A DNA stretch of 64,000 bases from Flavobacterium sp. 270 (GCF_004368785.1 NZ_SODM01000006.1:356505-420504), one strand, 5' to 3'; shown: positions 45,011 through 54,021, counted from the stretch's first letter. Notes: generated by a model not told the origin, from the sequence alone. A program made the numbers and translations.

Positions 45011-46173
45011 TTTCTTGTCGTTTCATAGTTATACAATAGGTTACATATATCATCCAAAAGAGCAAACAACTTATTCTCAAAATCAAGGCTGTTATTTGTT
45101 ACATCTGCCTGGTCAAAATGTTTGCAAGTGGTAGGTTCTTCCATTGCCCCGTATTCGTTAAATTCATTATTGATGGTCTCGGCAATACTTTCATATAACC
45201 ATCCTTTTGTTTGAGATATAAAGGAAATATACTTTTCCATGCCAATGGTTTCATATTCTTCGCTTTCATGGTCTTCCTTTTTGGGTGCATTTCGAAAAAT
45301 GGTTTCATTTGGATATTCTGTATATAAGGCAAATGCATTCTTTGCCATCCTTAAACATTCAAGGTCAAAGCTGTCACAGCGTTTAAAAGAATTGATACGC
45401 TGTTCAAACACAGATAAATTGATACGGTTAAAAATCTTTTGTTCCATATAATCGCCAATCCATTCTGCTTTTTCGAACTCAAGTCTGTACATTTCGTTTT
45501 CTCGTTCTTCATCGTCCTGCTCCATCCAATCTTTGTGCATTTCGTACATCCAATACAAATAAGTGTCTTCTTGTCTGAAATAGGGAATATCCGCAATATG
45601 GTACAGGTAAGAGCAAATAGAAATAAGCAATTGGGCATTTCTATTGCGCTTTTGGTCGTGTAACATCTGATAAAGCGGTTCAATTGGGATATAATACAAG
45701 GTTGTACCTGTATTGTATTTTTCCTCGCTGATAAAGTAGGTTTTCTGCTTGTCCTGCACCAAACGTATTTCCTGCCAGTTTAAAACATTTTGCTGTAGTT
45801 TTTCTTTTATGTCCCAAATAGCCAATGCTATGTTGTTGGGATATTCAAATTGATTGGTCTGCATTGGCACAATGCCGTAATGAATAGCAAGTTTAGAAAG
45901 AGAAGTATAAAAATCTTTCTGCATTTTTACTGTTTTCTGACAAGCCTGTACCGTTTTGGTTTCTTGCAGTTTAGGCAGGAAAGAAGTTCTTAGAAAACCA
46001 TTGGAAGCATTTGAGCAGGTACTGATTTGCGTTTGTCTTTCTGAACTTCGTTTGCATCTTTGGGTTTTTGCATCCAATTGGCAAATTCGCTGAGTTGTCG
46101 GTGTAACTGCCTTTGCTGTTTTTGTTCGGGTGGATTGATTGTTCCCGATATAATATGTTTGTGCATCGTTCAT
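45007..46173 (-). CDS. Unknown protein of the PRTRC cassette
   Basis: 388 residues, with a Thr/Ser/Lys-rich first 75 and an acidic helical remainder (DWMEQDDEERENEMYRLEFE). It overlaps PRTRC-B by 4 bases and sits in the position often filled by PRTRC protein F. I cannot confirm that family, so no name is given. Confidence 0.6.
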   Translation of the reverse strand: MNDAQTYYIGNNQSTRTKTAKAVTPTTQRICQLDAKTQRCKRSSERQTQISTCSNASNGFLRTSFLPKLQETKTVQACQKTVKMQKDFYTSLSKLAIHYGIVPMQTNQFEYPNNIALAIWDIKEKLQQNVLNWQEIRLVQDKQKTYFISEEKYNTGTTLYYIPIEPLYQMLHDQKRNRNAQLLISICSYLYHIADIPYFRQEDTYLYWMYEMHKDWMEQDDEERENEMYRLEFEKAEWIGDYMEQKIFNRINLSVFEQRINSFKRCDSFDLECLRMAKNAFALYTEYPNETIFRNAPKKEDHESEEYETIGMEKYISFISQTKGWLYESIAETINNEFNEYGAMEEPTTCKHFDQADVTNNSLDFENKLFALLDDICNLLYNYETTRK

Positions 46174-46189
46174 TGTTTTAAAATTAAGT

Positions 46190-46408
46190 TTAACCTTTCG
46201 TTCCCATTACACTTTCAAATCTGTATTCTACCGCATCGTCTTTGATGACAGGTGCAGATATTTTGGCGGTGGTCAAAATAGGGTAGGTGTTGGCATAAAA
46301 ATTCAATACGGCATCCACGCTCCAACGTGGTTCGGGATCGGTCAGTTTTATGTCCTGTCCTTTATCTTTAAGTATAAATACTCTTGCTAATTGCGTTGCT
46401 AATAACAT
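46190..46408 (-). CDS. PRTRC system protein C
   Basis: 72 residues. The core PRWSVDAVLNFYANTYPILT is the signature of PRTRC protein C, a small conserved cassette protein. Located 16 bases upstream of the 388-residue gene and 18 downstream of protein E. Confidence 0.85.
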   Translation of the reverse strand: MLLATQLARVFILKDKGQDIKLTDPEPRWSVDAVLNFYANTYPILTTAKISAPVIKDDAVEYRFESVMGTKG

Positions 46409-46426
46409 GGTTTTTGAATTTTACGA

Positions 46427-46969
46427 TTATACATTCTGTGCCTGTTCTGCTCCAAAAAGGCTTGGGGCAGAAAACTTGTCGGATAGTTCAGTTTTACGTT
46501 TGCGTATCTCGTCAGCCTTTTCGGGAAACTCTGTTATCTCGGGTACTTTCATCCATGCTTCACGATGCTTGCCTTCTTTCTCCAATTCATCCGCTTTTGC
46601 TATTGCGTCTTTAAACTTTTTGTCTTTAGTTTCCTGTTCTTTTTTCTGCTTTTCTTCTTTTTCTTTCTCCATTGCCGATTGCTTTTTGGCTTCTTCCAAT
46701 TGTTTCATAAATGCTTCCATATCCACCATTAAACCTGAAGCAGACTGCAAGGGTGTGGTTATCTGCTCAAAAAAACCATTGTCAAGTTCTTCTGCTGTTC
46801 CCCTAAGATTAAGAGGAGGTATGATATTTTTTGCCATATCTCCGCACTCGTTGTTTTGGAGCATAACTGATACAATAAGGTTGTTTTCTACTCCTTTGGA
46901 TATGGTAAGATGCAAGTCACCTGCAACTCCCAATTGTGCTATCTGATTGAAAAAATTCGTGTTCATCAT
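46427..46969 (-). CDS. PRTRC system protein E
   Basis: 180 residues. Conserved N-terminal part FFNQIAQLGVAGDLHLTISK, then NIIPPLNLRGTAEELDNGFF, and a long charged coiled coil (MEKEKEEKQKKEQETKDKK). Starts are possible at the first or second Met. Function unknown in all PRTRC cassettes. Confidence 0.85.
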   Translation of the reverse strand: MMNTNFFNQIAQLGVAGDLHLTISKGVENNLIVSVMLQNNECGDMAKNIIPPLNLRGTAEELDNGFFEQITTPLQSASGLMVDMEAFMKQLEEAKKQSAMEKEKEEKQKKEQETKDKKFKDAIAKADELEKEGKHREAWMKVPEITEFPEKADEIRKRKTELSDKFSAPSLFGAEQAQNV

Positions 46970-47009
46970 TGTAAAATTTTAATGGTTGTTTAATTGTTCT
47001 TTTTTAAGA

Positions 47010-47408
47010 CTATCTGCGGTCAACAAACGATTCAATTTTCATAGTTACCCTTCTGTTTTCCCAATAGACATACTCACGGGCTTCTTTCTTCGTTCTGAAT
47101 CTTCTACCGTTTACTTTCCAACGAACCTTTATCCTATAGATAGTCAATGGTTTTCTGAATGCATCAGACGTAATTCCCGTAATTTCTTTCTCCTTTTCAA
47201 TCTTTGCGACCTTGATATATACTATCTTTTGTTTTACATGGGGATAGTATGTTGAAAGTAATAGTTTATTATTTCGGTCAAAGATTTCAAAACGGACAAA
47301 ATCTTTGTTATTCAACATAATGTGGAGCAGTTCTGATAAATTGAAATTCCAATTAAGCCCTATATTTTTTACCTCGTATTCCCTGTATGTTATAATACCG
47401 ATATTCAT
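47010..47408 (-). CDS. Unknown protein in the PRTRC operon
   Basis: 132 residues, basic C-terminal half (FRTKKEAREYVYWENRRVTM). It lies between protein E and the DUF932 gene on the same strand, 52 bases from the DUF932 stop. No motif identified. Confidence 0.6.
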   Translation of the reverse strand: MNIGIITYREYEVKNIGLNWNFNLSELLHIMLNNKDFVRFEIFDRNNKLLLSTYYPHVKQKIVYIKVAKIEKEKEITGITSDAFRKPLTIYRIKVRWKVNGRRFRTKKEAREYVYWENRRVTMKIESFVDRR

Positions 47409-47460
47409 GGCTTATTGTTTGAATAGGCTACCACCATTTAAGACGGTAGCCTATCGTTAT

Positions 47461-48534
47461 TTAATTAAGATTTAAGATTTCCGAAACGTCTGTTGTAAAG
47501 GCAGTACACAATTCAAATGCTTTTTGTGATTTGAGCTGAGCAGTACCGCCCATTACGATACTCTGTAATTTGGCTTCATTATCTTTGTAACTACGTACAT
47601 TTTGATAATAGCCCGTCACAGCATTGTATGCCCCGAACAAAGTACCTTTTGTGGTGTCCATCTGTTGTGTGTCGCTTGTCATGGCATATGCAAAGGCATC
47701 ATCAACAATATTTTTGAATACGGTTGATACTTCATCTTCTGCACCTTTTTTAAGCAAATCCAAAGTTTCTTTATTGGGACAAAGTGCCAATTGGATTAGC
47801 TTTCTTACTTCTCGGTCTGAAATCTTCACTTTCGCCCACTCATTGAAAATACCCTCTAATTGTGTACTTAGAGTGTCCGCCAATCCCATTATTTTGTGAG
47901 CATTTTCGACACGCTGTTTTGCTCCTGAAGTGTGTTTGATACGCACTACATTGGTCATTGAACGAAGCGAAGCATTAAGGGTATTTTGACAGACAATTCT
48001 AATGGGGGTAAAAGCGGCTGTAATACTTCCACTGCCATCGTGCGAAGTGGTCAGGAAAATGTATTTCGCTGTTACATCATCGCCATTGCCTACCCTGATA
48101 TAGTCGGGGAGTTTGGCAGTGATAAATATGCGTTCTCCGTTGCCTAATGCTCCTGCGGTTTCATATAATATGCCGTGACCACCTCCAACAATTGCATCAA
48201 AAAAATTGAAAGCCTCACGATTTTGTACGATATGATAGTCTTTACCTACCACGCCTAATACGGCATTATTATCGGTGCGGATATTGGCAAAATAATTTGG
48301 AACGTGTAGTTCGCTACTGCCTATCTCACTGCCGTTCACGGTTTCGATGATGCCTGAACATTTGGTGTATAGTGGTGTTTTAGCAACTTCATAGTCTAAT
48401 CCTGCGTGCTTTATAGCTTCTTCGCTTGTCGGATATTGTTCGACAATATGTCCCAATCCGTGCCATGCTTTTTCCTTTACGCTAAAAAATGAATAACTTC
48501 CTGTTTGCTCGTTAAAATTGATATTATGTGCCAT
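47461..48534 (-). CDS. DUF932/TIGR03299 phage-plasmid-like protein
   Basis: 357 residues. The opening NEQTGSYSFFSVKEKAWHGL, then YPTSEEAIKHAGLDYEVAKT and the conserved RIVCQNTLNASL mark the TIGR03299 family, carried by plasmids, phages and ICEs. Function is not established. It is 45 bases after ssb and probably cotranscribed. Confidence 0.88.
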   Translation of the reverse strand: MAHNINFNEQTGSYSFFSVKEKAWHGLGHIVEQYPTSEEAIKHAGLDYEVAKTPLYTKCSGIIETVNGSEIGSSELHVPNYFANIRTDNNAVLGVVGKDYHIVQNREAFNFFDAIVGGGHGILYETAGALGNGERIFITAKLPDYIRVGNGDDVTAKYIFLTTSHDGSGSITAAFTPIRIVCQNTLNASLRSMTNVVRIKHTSGAKQRVENAHKIMGLADTLSTQLEGIFNEWAKVKISDREVRKLIQLALCPNKETLDLLKKGAEDEVSTVFKNIVDDAFAYAMTSDTQQMDTTKGTLFGAYNAVTGYYQNVRSYKDNEAKLQSIVMGGTAQLKSQKAFELCTAFTTDVSEILNLN

Positions 48535-48579
48535 GATAAAATGATTTAAAAAGTTTAAAAATTATTTAAATATTTGTGA

Positions 48580-48957
48580 TTAAAATGGGAGGTCGTCTTT
48601 TTCCTTGTTACTGCTGTTTCCTGTGGTAGCCTGTACCGTTTGCGATTTTTGACCGCCCCCGTGCAGTTTGATTTGGGAGGTGTTGAAATTCAGTCCTGCG
48701 TGAGTTTCTCCGTCACTGCCTGTCCACGCCCTTGCGCTTACCCTGCCTGTCAGTTCTACCACTGCACCTTTTTTGAGTATCTTGGCAACGTTGGGACTTA
48801 GCCAGTATGCGCAATCGAAATACGTTGTCTGCTCTATGCGTTCGCCCGCTTTGTTTTTGTAGCTGTCGTTGATGGCTACCGAAAAGTTTACTACTGTTTT
48901 GCTGTTCGACACGTTGCGTACCTGCGCATCTGCTGTCAGTCTTCCTGTGATGTTCAT
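48580..48957 (-). CDS. ssb: Single-stranded DNA-binding protein (element-borne)
   Basis: 125 residues: OB-fold start MNITGRLTADAQVR, then VVNFSVAINDSYKNKAGERI and FDCAYWLSPNVAKILKKG, and the acidic tip DDLPF that binds repair and replication partners. As in other PRTRC elements it heads the operon, here with DUF932 next. It would coat the transferred strand during conjugation. Confidence 0.9.
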   Translation of the reverse strand: MNITGRLTADAQVRNVSNSKTVVNFSVAINDSYKNKAGERIEQTTYFDCAYWLSPNVAKILKKGAVVELTGRVSARAWTGSDGETHAGLNFNTSQIKLHGGGQKSQTVQATTGNSSNKEKDDLPF

Positions 48958-49141
48958 AATTCCTACGATTTTTAGTGATTAATTTTTTTGAAATTTTATT
49001 CGGCAATGAGAGGAGGTGCTGTTTTGTTTCATCAAATCCATTTTTAATATTTTGCTATTCATTGCTGACATTTTTTTTATTCGTCTAAAGAGCCGGAGTA
49101 TGCTATGTTTTGTTTCAGGAGCATAAAAAGGTTAGTGTTTA

Positions 49142-49225
49142 GCAATAGCAAGGTTTTGACAAAAAATACAACCCGGATGGGTGGAGATTTTTTATTAAAC
49201 CTAAAAGGCCTGGCCTTGCTATTGC
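49142..49225. other. Structured element upstream of ssb (candidate cis element or RNA)
   Basis: GCAATAGCAAGG (49142-49153) and CCTTGCTATTGC (49214-49225) are perfect 12-base inverted arms enclosing smaller stems (ACCC-GGAT-GGGT and AAGGCC-T-GGCCTT). It lies 185 bases upstream of ssb. No gene is visible in 48,958-49,433; a 27-codon frame there was not called. Confidence 0.5.
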
Positions 49226-49433
49226 GTTAAGGACACGGAAATACCTTTGCTGCTGAAATGAGACAAAAGCATACTGGTTATTGAATTTAATATGAAGTGG
49301 AAGCAAGGGAGAATTCAAGGAGAAAGAGTTCAATATGATCAAAGCAATTGCTCCTCTTGAGACTTGAATAGGATATAATATTCTCTGAGATATTTGCTTA
49401 ATTAATACATGAAAAATTAGTTATGATATCTGG

Positions 49434-49465
49434 TTTGCAACATATTAGAATAATTTTTATCTTTA
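49434..49465 (+). promoter_or_regulatory. Promoter for the small 49469 gene
   Basis: TTTG (49434-49437), a 20-base spacer, then TATCTTTA (49458-49465), ending 3 bases before the ATG. This is the same close-set geometry as at the receiver genes. Confidence 0.5.
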
Positions 49466-49468
49466 GCA

Positions 49469-49726
49469 ATGCGTTATATCTACCTCATACTCTGCTATTT
49501 CACAATACGAAGCATTAACACGACGCTAATAAAGATAGTTGTTGATACTGGTAGTGATGTGCAGATTCTGCAATCACACACAGCAACGGAGCTTTACGTA
49601 AAAATGAAAGATGTTTATGCTCCGAGCATAAGGACTGTAAGTACTGTAACAGAAATGAGAGAACATTATAGAGCATTGTCAGATTTTGATCAAATACTGA
49701 AGAAATTTAGATTAGATAAAAAATGA
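49469..49726 (+). CDS. Unknown 85-residue protein
   Basis: Begins MRYIYLILCYFTIRSIN, with a weakly hydrophobic N-terminus, and ends REHYRALSDFDQILKKFRLD, which is helical and basic. I considered a link to tyrosine-recombinase C-termini (TATELYVKMKDVYAPSI) but the catalytic Tyr context is not convincing. A flavobacterial promoter lies 3 bases before the start. It is in the gap between the ICE remnant and the DUF1254 genes. No function proposed. Confidence 0.4.
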   Translation: MRYIYLILCYFTIRSINTTLIKIVVDTGSDVQILQSHTATELYVKMKDVYAPSIRTVSTVTEMREHYRALSDFDQILKKFRLDKK

Positions 49727-49940
49727 AAATTTGCGTTTTTCTATATTTCTCGATAGGTCTGCGATGTATTTAAATCTTTCGACTTTATTAGTGCATGTAA
49801 ATCTGAATATGGTGTTTTTATTAAAATGATTAATTACTAGTTTTTTTGAAATTTTAGTTTTCCAATGCACAGAAACAATGCTTTGTTTCAATTTAGGAAA
49901 TATTGGATATTCGGTAAAATATCATTGGAATACGCAGCGC

Positions 49941-50394
49941 AATGGTGCGCAGTTAGGAACAGATTATCTAACCAGAACAGCCTGCGCGACGGCTAATATT
50001 TTTGTAAATTAACCTAATGAATCAAAATATTTTTATCAGGATGTTGACTCCACAAGAACCAAATTATCATGAAAAAACAAGTACACGATTACATATCTTA
50101 AAAGAGAAACACCACCGGTAAAAGGTTTTTGGTCTCTTACCCTATGATGAATTTTATTTTTCCGCTCCTAATGAAATTAAACGTTATTCTGTTGGAACAA
50201 AAAATCAAGATTTAAAATATAATGCTGATGGATCTCTGACCATATACATTCAAAATGAGAACCAGAAGCAGGAAAAGTGAGCAAACTGGCTTCCAGCACC
50301 AAAAGGTACTTTCTGCTTATATGCGAGATGTTACTGGCCAGAAGACCATATCCTAAAAGACGAGTGGACACCTCCTGCAGTTATTAAAATTTAA
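49941..50394 (+). pseudogene. Decayed DUF1254/DUF1214 gene, C-terminal half
   Basis: Reads NGAQLGTDYLTRTACATANI to a TAA (50010), then PNESKYFYQDVDSTRTKLS to a TGA (50070), then KNKYTITYLKRETPPVKGFW and, after a frameshift near 50142, YDEFYFSAPNEIKRYSVGTK and after a TGA (50278) ANWLPAPKGTFCLYARCYWP. The pieces match the DUF1254-DUF1214 order, with the classic PPVKGFWSLTLYD and GSLTIYIQ motifs. It lies just before an intact paralogue. Confidence 0.8.
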
Positions 50395-50425
50395 TTAAAG
50401 ACACTAAACTTAAATTATTACCGAT

Positions 50426-51751
50426 ATGAAAAAAATATTTATAATCGCTACCGCATTATTAATACTAAATGCGTGTAAAAAAGAGGCTAAGCTTAATGAA
50501 GAAAATAAAACAGTAAAAAATGAAAATATCGAAATCTCAGATGGGGATATTGGGGATGCTTACTTATATCTGCTTGGTCGTGCATTAGTACTTCGACAAG
50601 AAAATCTTGATTTTGGCAAAGAAGGTTTTAAATGGAACAAACTTATCTACAGAGCTCCAGGCGGTGTAGATTGGGCCAATCCGAATTTAGATGTTGCGTA
50701 TACAGAAGCCTGGATTGCAGTTGACGAACAAACTTGTGTTATTTTGGAAATCCCGAAAATAACAGGACGTTACTATACCTGGCATATGCTCAATGGTTGG
50801 GGAGAAACAATCCTTAATATTAACGAAAGAACATTTGCTCAAAAGCCATACGGGAAATATGCCTTATGTTTAAAGGGCAGTAATCCAAAAATACCGGACG
50901 GCGCTTTAAGAATCGACTTGCCTGTTAAAACTTCTCGTGTTTTAGCACGCGTGGAATTAGGAAAAAATATTCAGGAAGCGATCCGAATTCAGCACGAATT
51001 TAAATTAACAGAAACAGGTAAACCCAAAATAGATCCGATTTATAAAACAGCACCTTTTACAAATGATAAGCTGCCAGGAGCAGAACTATTTGATGATGCA
51101 AATGGAATATTAAACAGCGAGGCTGATATTAATGAAGGTATGGAGCCAATGCAGATAAAAGTTAAACAAGTTGAGGCGCTTGTAAAATCAGGTCAGGATG
51201 GAAAAAACAGGGTAGAAAAAATAATCCGCAAAAGAGCAATGGCCGAATTTATGGCTTTGGTGATAAATCCGGGTCCAAAACAAAACGGCTGGTGCCATCC
51301 CGAAAATATTGGCAATTACGGATCACATTTCAAAACCCGTACGCTAATTAATCTTGGAGGTATTTGGGCAAACAATCAAAAAGAAGCGACGTATTATACC
51401 AGAACCGGCAATGACGGCAGTACAACCTATACCCAGACTTTTCTTAAAAATGAATTGCCTCAATCAAAAGTAAAATACTTTTGGTCGGTAATTTGTGTAG
51501 ATGCAAAAGAGTTTAAGGTCATTCCAAATTCAATAAAAAGATATTTGTTAAACAATCAGTCGCCGTTAAAGTTTAATACCGACGGTTCGCTTACAATTGT
51601 ATATAGTTCTAAGAAACCACAAAATTTACCTGAAACCAATTGGATACCAACTCCCGAAGGAAAGAAATACAATCTGACCTTTAGATATTATGGCCCTGCT
51701 GCTGATATTATTAACGGAGAATATTTTCCACCTGATTTAATTAAGCAATAA
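50426..51751 (+). CDS. DUF1254/DUF1214 lipoprotein
   Basis: 441 residues, lipoprotein signal (MKKIFIIATALLILNAC, Cys17). The body reads WANPNLDVAYTEAWIAVDEQ, then a DUF1214 end (FLKNELPQSKVKYFWSVICV, LKFNTDGSLTIVYSS, ETNWIPTPEGKKYNLTFRYY). Located directly after its decayed relative. Family members often sit in mobile regions; substrate unknown. Confidence 0.85.
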   Translation: MKKIFIIATALLILNACKKEAKLNEENKTVKNENIEISDGDIGDAYLYLLGRALVLRQENLDFGKEGFKWNKLIYRAPGGVDWANPNLDVAYTEAWIAVDEQTCVILEIPKITGRYYTWHMLNGWGETILNINERTFAQKPYGKYALCLKGSNPKIPDGALRIDLPVKTSRVLARVELGKNIQEAIRIQHEFKLTETGKPKIDPIYKTAPFTNDKLPGAELFDDANGILNSEADINEGMEPMQIKVKQVEALVKSGQDGKNRVEKIIRKRAMAEFMALVINPGPKQNGWCHPENIGNYGSHFKTRTLINLGGIWANNQKEATYYTRTGNDGSTTYTQTFLKNELPQSKVKYFWSVICVDAKEFKVIPNSIKRYLLNNQSPLKFNTDGSLTIVYSSKKPQNLPETNWIPTPEGKKYNLTFRYYGPAADIINGEYFPPDLIKQ

Positions 51752-51835
51752 TAAGTAATCGAATTACGAGACCCTAATATAGTATATCCTCAGAGTTATA
51801 ATAGCGGTTTAAGAAACTCCATAATTTTACCAACC

Positions 51836-51874
51836 AAAGACCTTCTAAATTAATTTAATCTAGGTGGTCTTTTT
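51836..51874 (+). terminator. Weak terminator after the DUF1254 gene
   Basis: AAAGACC and GGTCTTT arms with a 23-base loop, then TTTATTTT. The stem is short, so confidence is moderate. Confidence 0.5.
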
Positions 51875-51876
51875 AT

Positions 51877-52181
51877 TTTAAGGTGCAGCGATAATAAAAT
51901 CTGATGAGAATACATGTAAGGCATTAATTTTAGGGTTTTAAGATACTTTTTTTAATCAAAGAAAAAAAATCAATTGCTCTGATTCAATTGGGAAGAGCGT
52001 ACCGATCTTCAATCTCGACAATTTATGCGCCATCGAGTCTGTAGTTTACTGATATGATTGAGGATCTTGGTCAGCTTGACAATAATAGCCAATAGATTCC
52101 ATGTACTGTCATTTTAGATAAAGACCTCAACAGCTTTAATAAATTAGATAGCTAGTGCAATTCTGCACAGCTTAAATTATT
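51877..52181. other. No gene seen; degenerate sequence
   Basis: This 305-base stretch has frames broken by many stops and no hairpin or repeat that I can support. One frame reads LIQLGRAYRSSISTIYAPSS before a stop, with no family match. Confidence 0.4.
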
Positions 52182-52346
52182 ATGGCAATGAACGATTTTG
52201 AGATAAAAAAAATACCATATAAAGAAGCTTTTGAGAAAATGAAAAAGGCAGGAATGGATATAACGTACGATGAAGCTGTTTTAATAGTCGACTTCTTACA
52301 TAATTTAACATCTCTTGTGTTGAAAAAGCATTTTAAATTGCCCTAA
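52182..52346 (+). CDS. Small protein before the serine recombinase
   Basis: 54 residues (MAMNDFEIKKIPYKEAFEKM, then DEAVLIVDFLHNLTSLVLKK), a helical protein with a hydrophobic C-terminal helix. It is 62 bases before the recombinase on the same strand. Small proteins in this position often regulate or accompany element recombinases; no function is established. Confidence 0.45.
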   Translation: MAMNDFEIKKIPYKEAFEKMKKAGMDITYDEAVLIVDFLHNLTSLVLKKHFKLP

Positions 52347-52408
52347 AATATTATCTTTGACAATGCTAATAATCAGTATTATAATTTGTTAACTAAAGTT
52401 TTGAAGTT

Positions 52409-53977
52409 ATGAAAAGTGCAGTTTTATATATCAGGGTTTCAACAGAAGAGCAAGCCGATAAGGGATATTCCCAGCGCGATCAAGATGAACGCCTGCGGAG
52501 GTATTGCGATAATCAGCAGATTCATGTTAGTACGGTTATTTTTGAAGACCATTCTGCTAAAACGTTTAAACGACCAGAATGGCAAAGGCTTCTTGTGGAA
52601 CTAAAAAAGCGTAAAACAAGACCTGACTATGTACTCTTTACAAAATGGGATAGGTTCAGCAGGAATGCTGGTGATGCCTACCAAATGATAAATATGCTTA
52701 ATGGACTAGGGGTTGAACCCCAAGCTGTTGAGCAGCCTCTTGATCTGACTGTTCCAGAAAATAAAATGATGCTTGCCATATATCTCGCCGCGCCGGAGGT
52801 TGAAAACGATAGACGTGCATTAAATACATTTCACGGTATGCGTCGGGCAAAAAAAGAAGGGAGGGTGTTAGGTATGGCTCCTTTTGGTTATATCAATCGT
52901 AGCAAAGAGGACGGTAAAAAATATATCGGACAAAAGGAACCTGAAGCTAGTAATATTAGATGGGCATTTAATGAAATTTCAAAAGGTATATTAGCTGCGG
53001 ATCAAGTCAGACAAGCTATGAACAAGCGTGGAAAAACGATTAGTAAAAGTGCCTTTCATGTTGCAATGCGTAATCCTGTTTATTGTGGAAAAGTCTTTAT
53101 CCAAAAATATAAGGATGAGGAAGCGCATTTGGTACAAGGCCAGCACGAACCTATAATTTCTGAAATATTATTTTATAAAGTCCAGGATGTTATGGATGGA
53201 AATAAATCTGAGGTACGTCCTAATGCTAAAATAATGTCAGATGATAATCTTCCATTGCGAGGATTTTTAATTTGTCCTGATTGTGGAAGGAATTTAACAG
53301 GAAGTGCTTCGAAAGGTTCAAAAGGAGGTTATTTCTATTATTATCATTGTATTTCAAAATGTGGATTTAGAAAAAGTGCGGTTAAGGCAAATAAAATGTT
53401 CGAAGATGATTTGGCAAATTATGAATTTCCGATTGCTATAAAAGATATTTTGCACGAAATTGTAATGATCAATTATAAAAGATTTTCTTCTATTTTCGAC
53501 GATAGACGAAAAGCTATAGCAATTGAGATTGAACGGTATAATCTAAAACTTGGAAAGGCAAGGGATTTACTTTTTACTGAAAAACTTGATGCAGATGATT
53601 ACAAAGAAGTAAAAGAAGAATGTAGAAAGAGAATTGAAGAGCTGGAAGGAGAACTTGCAATTTATCTGTCAGAAAGAAAAAATCTTAACATTAAACACAG
53701 TCTCGATAAGGTACTAGAAACACTTTCTAGGTTATCAACTGTATATAAAGACGGCGATATAGAAACGAAACGATGTGTAGTGAGTTCGATATTTCCAGAT
53801 AAATTGATTTTTGATGGGAGTACGTATCGAACCCCAAGAGTAAACGTAATTGCGAAGTATATTTCCTTAATTAACAATACTTTGAAGCATAAAAAAAACC
53901 GAACAAATGAGTCGTTTTCTCATTTGTCCGGTCTAGTAGCGGGAACAGGACTCGAACCTGTGACCTTCGGGTTATGA
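52409..53977 (+). CDS. Large serine recombinase whose 3' end overlaps tRNA-fMet
   Basis: 522 residues. The N-terminal resolvase domain has Arg9 and catalytic Ser11 in YIRVSTEEQ, then FTKWDRFSRN and LAIYLAAPEVENDRRALNTF. A recombinase domain (GMAPFGYINR) is followed by a zinc ribbon (CPDCG ... CISKCGF, 290-325) and a coiled coil. The natural C-terminus probably ends near TLKHKKN (about 495). The last 25-30 residues, ending LVAGTGLEPVTFGL, are the antisense of the tRNA terminator and tRNA. The element therefore seems to be joined at the tRNA gene. Confidence 0.88.
   Translation: MKSAVLYIRVSTEEQADKGYSQRDQDERLRRYCDNQQIHVSTVIFEDHSAKTFKRPEWQRLLVELKKRKTRPDYVLFTKWDRFSRNAGDAYQMINMLNGLGVEPQAVEQPLDLTVPENKMMLAIYLAAPEVENDRRALNTFHGMRRAKKEGRVLGMAPFGYINRSKEDGKKYIGQKEPEASNIRWAFNEISKGILAADQVRQAMNKRGKTISKSAFHVAMRNPVYCGKVFIQKYKDEEAHLVQGQHEPIISEILFYKVQDVMDGNKSEVRPNAKIMSDDNLPLRGFLICPDCGRNLTGSASKGSKGGYFYYYHCISKCGFRKSAVKANKMFEDDLANYEFPIAIKDILHEIVMINYKRFSSIFDDRRKAIAIEIERYNLKLGKARDLLFTEKLDADDYKEVKEECRKRIEELEGELAIYLSERKNLNIKHSLDKVLETLSRLSTVYKDGDIETKRCVVSSIFPDKLIFDGSTYRTPRVNVIAKYISLINNTLKHKKNRTNESFSHLSGLVAGTGLEPVTFGL
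53891..53931 (-). terminator. Terminator of tRNA-fMet, inside the recombinase frame
   Basis: On the minus strand, CCGGACAAATGAG pairs with CTCATTTGTTCGG (13 pairs, one G-U), followed by T8. It lies just beyond the tRNA 3' end. Confidence 0.85.
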
Positions 53978-54009
53978 GCCCGACGAGCTGCCTACTGCTC
54001 TATCCCGCG
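53937..54009 (-). tRNA. Initiator tRNA-fMet (CAT)
   Basis: 73 bases without CCA. The anticodon loop is CTCATAA. Initiator marks are all present: a C1-U72 mismatch at the acceptor end, three G-C pairs (GGG/CCC) in the anticodon stem, and an A11-U24 pair in the D stem. The T arm is ACAGG-TTCGAGT-CCTGT. The CCA end is not encoded. The serine recombinase frame overlaps 53937-53977 on the other strand. Confidence 0.93.
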
Positions 54010-54021
54010 ATGTTTCGGGTG

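Noticed and set aside
48713..49006. A 97-codon minus-strand frame overlapping ssb
   Set aside because: Out of frame with ssb and of basic, low-complexity composition; ssb explains the sequence.
49006..49433. A 27-codon leader peptide upstream of ssb
   Set aside because: The frame is short and has no attenuator hairpin beside it, so it is not called.
49469..49726. Tyrosine-recombinase C-terminal fragment
   Set aside because: A TATELY-like stretch resembles the end of such enzymes, but the Arg-His-x-x-Arg box and catalytic Tyr context are not there. Kept as unknown.
53937..54009. Elongator tRNA-Met
   Set aside because: The C1-U72 mismatch, three G-C pairs in the anticodon stem and A11-U24 identify an initiator tRNA.
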